Below are positions 7,655 through 13,012 of a DNA stretch of 13,012 bases, in pieces. The DNA is from Bacillota bacterium (lineage in GTDB: Bacteria > Bacillota > Clostridia > Lutisporales > Lutisporaceae), in the NCBI GenBank assembly GCA_023405875.1, contig JAEXXN010000056.1:1-13012 (forward strand), read 5' to 3'. Position 1 is the first letter of the stretch. Every line of letters begins with the position of its first letter. The notes under the pieces were generated by a model. That model made no database searches, was not told the DNA's origin, and saw nothing but the letters and a program-made list of their open reading frames with translations. The position numbers were made by a program, and so were the translations under genes.

Positions 7655-9690
7655 TGGAAAATTACTTGAAGGAATTGAACAGCGAGCAACTGGAGGCTGT
7701 AAAGCATGAAGCCGGGCCATGCATGGTGCTGGCCGGACCGGGTACGGGGAAAACCACCGTCATAACCTCACGGGTGCTCCACCTTATAAAGCAGAGAGTT
7801 GTGCCTCCGGATAACATACTGGTTGTAACCTTTTCCAGGGCTGCAGCCAATGAAATGAAGGACAGATACATAAGGCTGGCCAAGGCGCAGGATTCGGGAG
7901 CGGTAAGCTTCGGGACCTTCCACTCGGTTTTCTATAAGCTGCTGAGGCAGTATATGGATCATAAACTGGAGGACCTTATAGATGAGAACATGAAGTTCAA
8001 TGTAGTGAGGAATATAATAAGGCGGTTGGGTGAGGATTTTTCAGAGGATGAGGATCAGATACGGGATATAATAAGCGATATGGAATACGCCGTGAGCACA
8101 ATGGCTGATCTGTCCCGATACAAGCCTGCCTCCTGTGCCAGGAAACAGCTTGTGAAGATAATGGAAGGCTATATGGAATTCAAGGAGCAGTCAGGTAAAT
8201 ATGACTACGATGATATACTGTATGACTGCCTTAAAATGCTCCGCAATAAACCTGAGGTCCTCAGGGAGGTCAGAGGAAAATTCAGATACATATTGGTGGA
8301 TGAATTTCAGGATATAAACCTGCTGCAGTTTGAGACGATAAAGCTCATTGCGGCTCCCCTGAATAATATTTTTATCGTAGGGGATGACGATCAATCAATT
8401 TATGGCTTCAGGGGTGCTGCCCCTGACATACTGCTGAATTTTGAAAAGCTATACGGCAATTGCAGGAGGATATATCTCAGGAATAACTACCGGACCACGG
8501 TAAACCTTCTGAATTCTGCCTTGTCGGTTATCAACGCCAACAAAAACAGGTATTCAAAGGAGCTTGAAGCGGTGGAAAGCAATGGGAGCCTTCCGGTAAC
8601 ACTGGAGGCGGAGGACTTTGAAGCAGAAGCCAGGAATATTGCTGCGCGCATAGAGCAGTTGAGCAGGAACGGCAGAAAATTTTCTGATTTTGCAGTTATA
8701 TACAGGACAAATCTTCAATCCAGGGCAATTATTGATGCTTTTATGGACTCGGGAATACCCTTTGTGACCCTGGATGGTATCGTGTCCATGTATAACCATT
8801 GGATATTCAAGGATATGCTGAGTTATATGAGGCTTGGGACTGCCTCCGGCAGCACAAGGGATATAATGAGGATAATAAACAAGCCCAAGCGGTACATAAG
8901 CAAGGACGTTATGGCAAAGGCCGAAAAAATGGGCGGGGACTTTATTGATTGCATCATTATGCAGGGCAGTCTGAACAGGCTTCAGGTCAATGCCCTCCAG
9001 GAATTCAGAAATGATTTGAAAAGGCTGGGAGAAATGAAGCCGGGTAATGCTGTAAAATATATACGGGGTGTAACAGGCTATGATGAATATCTGAAGGAAT
9101 ATGCGGCATCAAAGGGAATCAGTACAAAGGGGCTGCTGGAAACTATAGAAGAAATAGAAAGCTCCGCATCAGGCTATGACAGCATACCGGCTTATATGCA
9201 GCATGTGGAAGAGGTATCGGAAAAGCTTGGAGAAAAGGATTATGACAATTTTGGGAAAAATAATGTAAAGCTGCTTACCATGCATAAGGCCAAGGGCCTT
9301 GAATTTGAGACGGTATTTATATGCGGCTCGGTGGAAGGCCTTTCCCCGTATGCCAAGGAGGATTCCGCCACTGATTATGAGGAGGAAAGAAGACTCTACT
9401 ATGTGGCTATGACCAGAGCTAAAAGAGAACTGTATATAACAGTTCCAAAACGCAGATACGGCAAGGCGGTCAAGCCCTCACGCTTTGTGGAGGAATTCCG
9501 GAACGGTATTGATTACAGCAAGCAGGTGCATAGAGGGCAAAAGGTCTACCACAAGATATACTTCAGCGGAGTGGTGGATGAAGTCCTGGAAAGCACCGGC
9601 GGGACGCGTATAAGGGTGGACTTTGACGGAACTGTCAGAGAGTTGAATCTGAAAGCCTGCCTTGGGAATGATATAATAAAGCTTTTATAA
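7654..9690 (+). CDS. UvrD/PcrA-like superfamily 1 DNA helicase
   Basis: The 678-residue 3'-5' ATP-dependent helicase has all SF1A motifs: Q motif LNSEQLEAV (8-16), Walker A AGPGTGKTT (27-35), VTFSRAAANEM (Ia), Walker B VDEFQD (215-220), VGDDDQSIYGFRGA (III), YRTNLQSRAI (IV), LLTMHKAKGLEFE (V) and YYVAMTRAKRE (VI). The C-terminal ~50 residues, starting GQKVYHK, resemble the Tudor-like RNA-polymerase-binding tail of PcrA. At 678 aa it is shorter than PcrA/UvrD (about 720-740), so it may be a paralogue rather than the housekeeping enzyme. An in-frame TTG at 7651 exists, but ATG 7654 is preferred because AAGGA lies 7 nt upstream and the TGATG overlap couples it to the preceding gene. A role in repair or transcription-conflict resolution is expected from the family. 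Confidence 0.92.
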   Translation: MENYLKELNSEQLEAVKHEAGPCMVLAGPGTGKTTVITSRVLHLIKQRVVPPDNILVVTFSRAAANEMKDRYIRLAKAQDSGAVSFGTFHSVFYKLLRQYMDHKLEDLIDENMKFNVVRNIIRRLGEDFSEDEDQIRDIISDMEYAVSTMADLSRYKPASCARKQLVKIMEGYMEFKEQSGKYDYDDILYDCLKMLRNKPEVLREVRGKFRYILVDEFQDINLLQFETIKLIAAPLNNIFIVGDDDQSIYGFRGAAPDILLNFEKLYGNCRRIYLRNNYRTTVNLLNSALSVINANKNRYSKELEAVESNGSLPVTLEAEDFEAEARNIAARIEQLSRNGRKFSDFAVIYRTNLQSRAIIDAFMDSGIPFVTLDGIVSMYNHWIFKDMLSYMRLGTASGSTRDIMRIINKPKRYISKDVMAKAEKMGGDFIDCIIMQGSLNRLQVNALQEFRNDLKRLGEMKPGNAVKYIRGVTGYDEYLKEYAASKGISTKGLLETIEEIESSASGYDSIPAYMQHVEEVSEKLGEKDYDNFGKNNVKLLTMHKAKGLEFETVFICGSVEGLSPYAKEDSATDYEEERRLYYVAMTRAKRELYITVPKRRYGKAVKPSRFVEEFRNGIDYSKQVHRGQKVYHKIYFSGVVDEVLESTGGTRIRVDFDGTVRELNLKACLGNDIIKLL

Positions 9691-9721
9691 CGAAGTTATA
9701 GCTTCAGACAGGAGGAAAAGC

Positions 9722-9979
9722 ATGAATTATCTGAGAATAATAAGGATGTCGGGAAGTTTTTTCGCAAGAGAATTTAAAAAGCCTGAGAAAGCACGCAGGA
9801 AGGCCCAATACAGAGAAGTGGATGAGAAAACTGTAGCAGATCAGTTCCTCAAGGGAGATGCCACTGTTGAGGTGGTATTCGAGGATTCACCGAGAGAACC
9901 GATACTGCTGGATTGGGAAAGCGATGAGGAGCTTATAAGGAAGTATCTCGGAGCATGGTTTTTAAAGTATAAGTCATGA
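9722..9979 (+). CDS. Unrecognised small charged protein, 85 aa
   Basis: I do not recognise a family. A canonical AGGAGG (9710-9715) lies 6 nt before the ATG, codon use resembles the neighbours, and it sits 31 bp after the helicase and 28 bp before the GNAT gene, so it is very likely translated. The product is soluble and highly charged. It has a basic N-terminal third (FAREFKKPEKARRKAQYR, ~14-31), an acidic middle (VEVVFEDSPREP and DWESDEE) and an aromatic, basic end (KYLGAWFLKYKS). No cysteines, membrane segment or signal peptide are visible. The position suggests co-expression with the helicase, but no function follows from that. Confidence 0.75.
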   Translation: MNYLRIIRMSGSFFAREFKKPEKARRKAQYREVDEKTVADQFLKGDATVEVVFEDSPREPILLDWESDEELIRKYLGAWFLKYKS

Positions 9980-10007
9980 TAAAAAACATATATGTAGGAG
10001 GGGTTAG

Positions 10008-10892
10008 ATGTATAGGTTCAGAAAGGTCGCACAGGCTGACAAAGACAGGGTACTGGAGATTTCATCCCAAATATGGGATGGAGAGGATTTCATAAAATAT
10101 GTTTTTGATGCCTGGGTCATGGATACCGAAGGTGAGTTTACACTGGGAGAAAAGGACGGAAGGATCGTAGGCTATGCCAAATATACAAGGCTCAACGACC
10201 TGGAGGTTTGGCTGGAGGGCATAAGGGTAGATGAAAAATATGCAAACCAGGGCTTCGGCAAGGCAATCACCCAGTATTACATAAGCAGGGCAAAGGCAGA
10301 AGGAGCAGAGGTAATAAGGCTCAGCGCCTATGCGGAAAGCAGGGAAAGCATCAAAATAGTTGAGAGCCTTGGATTTAAAAAGGACGGATATTTCAGCGTC
10401 GGCTGGAAGTCTTTTGATAAAGCCGAAAATATACCGCAAATCTCAAAAAACGTGATAAACATTATGAGTACAGCTACTGCCTGGGATCTGATAACCAGAG
10501 GCAATGCATACTATATGTCGAACGGCTATATAAGCTGCGGCTGGTTCTTCCTGAAAGCTACCTACGAGCTGGTTGACAGGCTTGTCAAAGAAAAGCGTGT
10601 ATATGGGGTGCTCCGTGAGGGTAAGGTGGCCTCGGTAATGATACTTACAGAGAATTCCCATATGGATGGAGGGCTGAACATCGGCTTCATAGATGGGGAT
10701 ATGGCACCTATGAAAGAACTGGTGGAATTTGCCGGGTATCAGGCTTCGAAGCTGGGAATGCAATACTGCGAGGTAATGGCGCCTATAGATGAAAGGCTTA
10801 TAGGTGTTCTTGAATTATGCGGTTATGAGTTTTTAAGCGAAAAATACAGAGAAGTAAATGTGTTTGTATACAGAAAAAAATTAATTGAATAG
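10008..10892 (+). CDS. GNAT-family N-acetyltransferase with a probable second GNAT-like half
   Basis: The 294-residue protein starts with a standard GNAT domain (~1-150). The acetyl-CoA pyrophosphate-binding motif A reads N80-Q81-G82-F83-G84-K85-A86, preceded by the strand EVWLEGIRVDEKY and followed by motif B features SAYAESRESIKIVESLGFKK. The C-terminal half (~155-294) has a GNAT-like order (VYGVLREGKVASVMIL, then helix KELVEFAGYQASKLG, then a CEVMAPIDERLIGVLELCGYEF end) but no Q/R-x-x-G-x-G/A motif, so it is probably a degenerate second domain. GGAGGGG precedes the ATG closely. The acyl acceptor cannot be deduced. Confidence 0.88.
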   Translation: MYRFRKVAQADKDRVLEISSQIWDGEDFIKYVFDAWVMDTEGEFTLGEKDGRIVGYAKYTRLNDLEVWLEGIRVDEKYANQGFGKAITQYYISRAKAEGAEVIRLSAYAESRESIKIVESLGFKKDGYFSVGWKSFDKAENIPQISKNVINIMSTATAWDLITRGNAYYMSNGYISCGWFFLKATYELVDRLVKEKRVYGVLREGKVASVMILTENSHMDGGLNIGFIDGDMAPMKELVEFAGYQASKLGMQYCEVMAPIDERLIGVLELCGYEFLSEKYREVNVFVYRKKLIE

Positions 10893-10903
10893 GAGGGCAT
10901 AGC

Positions 10904-11443
10904 ATGTATTTTGCAGAAGAAGGAAAGGGTAATACTGAAAGGGTGGTGGAGCTGGTTATAAAGGCCGCCCGGGAGAATAACATAAGTAATATTGTAGTAG
11001 CTTCCAATACCGGAGCTACTGCGGATCTTTTTGTTGATGCCGGATTGGATATAACCTGCGTGACCCATGTAAATGGCTTCGGCCTGCCCGGTACAAACGA
11101 GATGGATATAAAAGACAGAGAGCAGCTTACTGCAAAAGGGGCCAAGGTACTTACAACGACCCATGTACTTTCAGGGGCTGAAAGATGCTTAAGCTCAAAA
11201 TTCGGAGGAATAAACCCTGTTGAGATAATTGCCAATTCCCTGAGAATGTTTGGCCAAGGAGTCAAGGTCTGCGTTGAGATATCCGTAATGGCACTTGATG
11301 CAGGGCTGATACCCTACGGCCAAAGTATCATTGCAGTTGCAGGTACCGAAAGAGGGGCTGATACTGCGGTGATCATAAAGCCTGCCCATGCAAAGGATAT
11401 CCTGAACACAAGGATACAGGAGATAATATGCAAGCCGAGATGA
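10904..11443 (+). CDS. Stand-alone pyruvate-kinase alpha/beta (C-terminal) domain-like protein
   Basis: The 179-residue protein resembles the regulatory C-terminal domain of pyruvate kinase (PK_C family) without the catalytic barrel. Visible family features are NTERVVELVIKAARE (~10-24), IVVASNTGATADLF (~30-43), CVTHVNGFGLPG, TTTHVLSGAERCLSSKFGG, PVEIIANSLRMFGQGVKVCVE and VAGTERGADTAVIIKP. Such complete, single-domain homologues exist in Clostridia and Archaea as proteins of about 180-190 aa with, to my knowledge, no settled function. It is therefore an intact gene, not a pyruvate kinase fragment. AGGAGGG overlaps the stop codon of the GNAT gene and lies 7 nt before this ATG, so the two are tightly coupled. 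A phosphometabolite-binding or phosphatase-like role is only inference. Confidence 0.85.
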   Translation: MYFAEEGKGNTERVVELVIKAARENNISNIVVASNTGATADLFVDAGLDITCVTHVNGFGLPGTNEMDIKDREQLTAKGAKVLTTTHVLSGAERCLSSKFGGINPVEIIANSLRMFGQGVKVCVEISVMALDAGLIPYGQSIIAVAGTERGADTAVIIKPAHAKDILNTRIQEIICKPR

Positions 11444-11444
11444 A

Positions 11445-11515
11445 CCGGGCAATGGGCAATGGAATAAGCGGGGCTACGAAGCCTCGCTGAACCTATCGCC
11501 TATAAGCATTGCCGG
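11445..11515. repeat. Nested inverted repeat after the PK_C-like gene
   Basis: An inner hairpin pairs AGCGGGGCT (11467-11475) with AGCCTCGCT (11480-11488) around ACGA, with one G-U pair. It is enclosed by GGCAATG (11455-11461) pairing with CATTGCC (11507-11513). GGGCAATG occurs twice in tandem (11447-11461), so the outer helix can slip to CCGGGCAATG (11445-11454) with CATTGCCGG (11507-11515). No T-tract follows, so it is not a standard intrinsic terminator. It may stabilise the mRNA 3' end or be a remnant of an intergenic repeat. Confidence 0.6.
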
Positions 11516-11537
11516 AAATAAACATCAATTGTAATAT
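11509..11537 (+). promoter_or_regulatory. Candidate rplY promoter
   Basis: TTGCCG (11509-11514), a 17-bp spacer and TAATAT (11532-11537) give a plausible sigma-A promoter, with transcription beginning near 11544 and a leader of about 72 nt. The leader would contain a small hairpin (CTTTG 11549-11553 with CAAAG 11560-11564) and the start-site hairpin. An alternative TTGACT -35 at 11551-11556 has no good -10. Confidence 0.4.
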
Positions 11538-11579
11538 TAAAGTATGCCCTTTGACTAAACAAAGTAAATATTGGGAATA

Positions 11580-11615
11580 CTCCATAGATGAAAATCATTT
11601 ATGGAGGTTTTTTTT
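11580..11615 (+). promoter_or_regulatory. Terminator-like hairpin containing the rplY ribosome binding site
   Basis: CTCCATAGATGA (11580-11591) pairs with TCATTTATGGAG (11595-11606) over 12 bp, with one G-U pair and an AAA loop. The helix is followed by G and eight T residues (11608-11615), and then directly by the rplY ATG. The Shine-Dalgarno GGAGG (11603-11607) is almost entirely in the 3' arm, and the T-tract forms its 8-nt spacer to the start codon. The same bases thus look like an intrinsic terminator and a sequestered ribosome site. Confidence 0.65.
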
Positions 11616-12248
11616 ATGAAGAATATAGAGTTAAATGCTAATAATAGGGTAGATCACGGAAACAGGCAGTCCAGGAAGCTTAGAAAAGAACACCGTATTC
11701 CGGCGGTGCTCTATCAGAAGGGCTCTAATGGAAGACTGCTTAATGTAGATGAGGATGAGCTCAGAAATATGATAGCCAAAAATGGAGAAAACGTAATAGT
11801 CAAGCTGAGAGTGGACGGCTTGGAGATTCCGGCAGTTATGAAGGAGGTACAAAGGGATCACCTGAATGATCACCTGATACACGTGGATTTTCAGCCTGTA
11901 ACGCTCCATGATATAATCCATGCCGAGGTGCCTATACTGGTAATAAACGGTGAGAAGATTGAAAAGAACGGCTGGGTGATAAACAAGCAGATGACTGAGC
12001 TGGAAATAGAGGGTGAGGTAGAAAAGATACCGCCGGCAATAACGGTAGATGCGTCAAAGTATAAGGTAGGGCAGGTATTGAGGGTGTCCGATATTGAAAT
12101 ATCCAAGGAGCTTTCTGTGGTGAATGAGGGCAATGAAGTCATCTTTTCCATACTGCCTACCAAGGACCAGCCCATAGACCTGGTATTCGACAGGGTGGAG
12201 CCGGAGCTGGTTACTGCCGAAAAAAAGGATAAAAAAGAGGAAAAATAA
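11616..12248 (+). CDS. rplY: Large-subunit ribosomal protein bL25 (Ctc/TL5 type)
   Basis: The 210-residue protein has the two-domain Ctc/TL5 form of bL25. The N-terminal 5S rRNA-binding domain (~1-90) includes SRKLRKEHRIPAVLYQKG (~19-36) and AVMKEVQRDHLNDHLIHVDF (~74-93). The C-terminal beta-rich domain (~95-185) includes GEVEKIPPAITVDASKYKVG and DIEISKELSV. A lysine- and glutamate-rich tail closes it. It binds 5S rRNA in the central protuberance; in Bacillus the Ctc form is a general-stress protein. I start it at ATG 11616, not at the in-frame ATG 11601, because GGAGG (11603-11607) lies inside the upstream extension at correct spacing for 11616. The upstream ATG has no ribosome site. It appears to be a single-gene transcript between two hairpins. 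Confidence 0.93.
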   Translation: MKNIELNANNRVDHGNRQSRKLRKEHRIPAVLYQKGSNGRLLNVDEDELRNMIAKNGENVIVKLRVDGLEIPAVMKEVQRDHLNDHLIHVDFQPVTLHDIIHAEVPILVINGEKIEKNGWVINKQMTELEIEGEVEKIPPAITVDASKYKVGQVLRVSDIEISKELSVVNEGNEVIFSILPTKDQPIDLVFDRVEPELVTAEKKDKKEEK

Positions 12249-12251
12249 AAG

Positions 12252-12274
12252 TAGCTGCGGGAAGCAGCTATTTT
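12252..12274 (+). terminator. Probable intrinsic terminator of rplY
   Basis: TAGCTGC (12252-12258) pairs perfectly with GCAGCTA (12264-12270) around a 5-nt loop, 3 bases after the rplY stop. The following T-run is short (four T), so termination may be partial. A-rich bases on the 5' side can pair with the T-run. Confidence 0.6.
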
Positions 12275-12284
12275 CATGCGCACT

Positions 12285-12328
12285 TTACTATAATAAACCT
12301 GCTTGTTTAAGCAGGTTTATTATAGTAA
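12285..12328. repeat. Perfect 20-bp-arm palindrome between rplY and mtnP
   Basis: Bases 12285-12304 are the exact inverted complement of 12309-12328, around the 4-nt loop GTTT. An outer CGCAC (12279-12283) and GTGCG (12338-12342) can extend the structure across an internal loop. No T-tract follows. Both arms contain TATAAT-like sequence on opposite strands. It could be a protein-binding site, a transcript hairpin or the remnant of a small mobile repeat. Confidence 0.75.
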
Positions 12329-12331
12329 TAT
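12303..12331 (+). promoter_or_regulatory. Possible mtnP promoter overlapping the palindrome
   Basis: TTGTTT (12303-12308) and TAATAT (12326-12331) are separated by 17 bp. The -35 match is weak (3/6). If real, the promoter overlaps the palindrome's loop and right arm, and a leader of about 90 nt would precede mtnP. Confidence 0.25.
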
Positions 12332-12428
12332 TAAATTGTGCGATATTGGAAAGCTTCCTTTCAGGCTCAGACTGTCTGTGATGAAGCGGTAAGGCTTTTA
12401 ACAATTTAAAACTTGGAGGTAGTAGAGG

Positions 12429-13012
12429 ATGAATTACAAAGCTGATATAGGTGTTTTTGGTGGCTCAGGCTTTTATTCCTTTTTGGAGGATGTAGAGGAG
12501 ATCGAGATAGAAACTCCGTATGGAAGCACAAGCGAAAAGCTTTCACTTGCAAAAGTCGGAGACAAGACGGTTGCTTTTCTGCCACGCCATGGAAAGCAGC
12601 ATTCATATCCTCCCCATATGATACCGTACAGGGCCAATTTATATGCGATGAAAATGCTTGGTGTAAAGGCCATAATAGCTCCTACCGCATCGGGAAGCCT
12701 TCAGGCTTACATAAAGCCGGGAGAGTTTGTTGTATGCGATCAGTTTGTAGACAGGACCTGGGGCAGGAAGGATACCTACTTTGAAGGACCTGAGACAAAG
12801 CATGTAAGTGCCGCCGAGCCCTATGACGAAGAGCTGAGAAAGCTTGCAATCAAGGTATGCCAGGATACCGGGGTGAACGTACATAAGAAGGGCACCGTTG
12901 TGGTCATACAGGGACCGAGATTCTCTACAAAGTCGGAAAGCAGATGGTTCAGCAAAATGGGCTGGGAAGTGATCAATATGACTCAATATCCCGAATGCAT
13001 CCTGGCTAAGGA
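12429..13012 (+). CDS. mtnP: 5'-methylthioadenosine phosphorylase, 3' end cut by window
   Basis: The first 194 residues are present; the family is about 260-290 aa. The enzyme cleaves methylthioadenosine with phosphate to adenine and methylthioribose-1-phosphate in polyamine and methionine salvage. Visible motifs are FGGSGFY (10-16, phosphate site), PRHGKQHSYPPH (52-63), YRANLYAMK (67-75), APTASGSL (84-91), QGPRFSTKSE (161-170) and INMTQYPE (182-189, ribose and base pocket). The acidic or asparagine residues that separate adenine from hypoxanthine specificity lie beyond the window, so a methylthioinosine or other purine nucleoside phosphorylase is not excluded. The ATG has GGAGG (12415-12419) 9 nt upstream. 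The leader also holds TTTTAA-CAAT-TTAAAA (12396-12411), a small perfect palindrome of unknown meaning. I saw no SAM or purine riboswitch. Confidence 0.9.
   Translation, partial: MNYKADIGVFGGSGFYSFLEDVEEIEIETPYGSTSEKLSLAKVGDKTVAFLPRHGKQHSYPPHMIPYRANLYAMKMLGVKAIIAPTASGSLQAYIKPGEFVVCDQFVDRTWGRKDTYFEGPETKHVSAAEPYDEELRKLAIKVCQDTGVNVHKKGTVVVIQGPRFSTKSESRWFSKMGWEVINMTQYPECILAK

Noticed and set aside
9679..9704. Hairpin at the helicase stop codon (TATAAC/GTTATA with AAGC/GCTT)
   Set aside because: The helix is AT-rich with a bulge and no T-tract follows; the downstream gene is closely spaced, so a terminator is unlikely.
10904..11443. Decayed pyruvate kinase pseudogene
   Set aside because: The frame is intact with its own strong ribosome site, and complete single-domain homologues of this length are known.
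11601..11615. Upstream ATG giving rplY five extra residues
   Set aside because: The GGAGG needed for initiation lies inside this extension and is correctly spaced for ATG 11616; nothing suitable precedes 11601.
12343..12428. SAM or purine riboswitch ahead of mtnP
   Set aside because: The leader is under 100 nt and shows none of the conserved cores of these classes; only short weak hairpins are present.

Overview
The window looks like a chromosomal segment of an anaerobic, low-to-mid GC Firmicute of the class Clostridia. The evidence is strong GGAGG-type ribosome binding sites, frequent ATA and AGG codons, GTG starts, intrinsic terminators, and oxygen-sensitive fermentation enzymes (an indolepyruvate:ferredoxin oxidoreductase and a phosphate butyryltransferase). 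I cannot name the genus from sequence alone.

Layout. (1) 1-1780, minus strand: nearly complete gene for a KimA-type potassium importer, running off the left edge. (2) 1781-2313: a 533-bp divergent intergenic region. It holds a kimA promoter and leader with two competing stem-loops, a nested GGGACA/TGTCCC inverted repeat, a Rex-like operator and a ptb promoter. (3) 2314-5627: the operon ptb-iorA-iorB, closed by an intrinsic terminator. Its products would oxidise an (aryl) 2-oxoacid to an acyl-CoA with reduction of ferredoxin, then convert the acyl-CoA to an acyl-phosphate that a kinase encoded elsewhere could use to make ATP. (4) 5641-11443: a second run of co-oriented genes behind an extended -10 promoter. 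It encodes an orphan molybdopterin oxidoreductase, a UvrD/PcrA-like helicase (translationally coupled, TGATG), an unrecognised 85-residue protein, a GNAT protein with a probable second degenerate GNAT half, and a stand-alone pyruvate-kinase C-terminal-like domain. No shared pathway is obvious. (5) 11444-12274: an inverted-repeat region, then rplY (bL25/Ctc). The rplY Shine-Dalgarno sequence lies in a terminator-like hairpin followed by eight T residues. (6) 12275-13012: a perfect 20-bp-arm palindrome overlapping a possible promoter, then the first 194 codons of a 5'-methylthioadenosine phosphorylase gene running off the right edge.

The most interesting signals are non-coding: the rplY start-site hairpin, the competing helices ahead of kimA where I see no c-di-AMP riboswitch, the Rex-like box ahead of ptb, and two kinds of intergenic inverted repeat. 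I found no phage, CRISPR, transposase, tRNA or rRNA.
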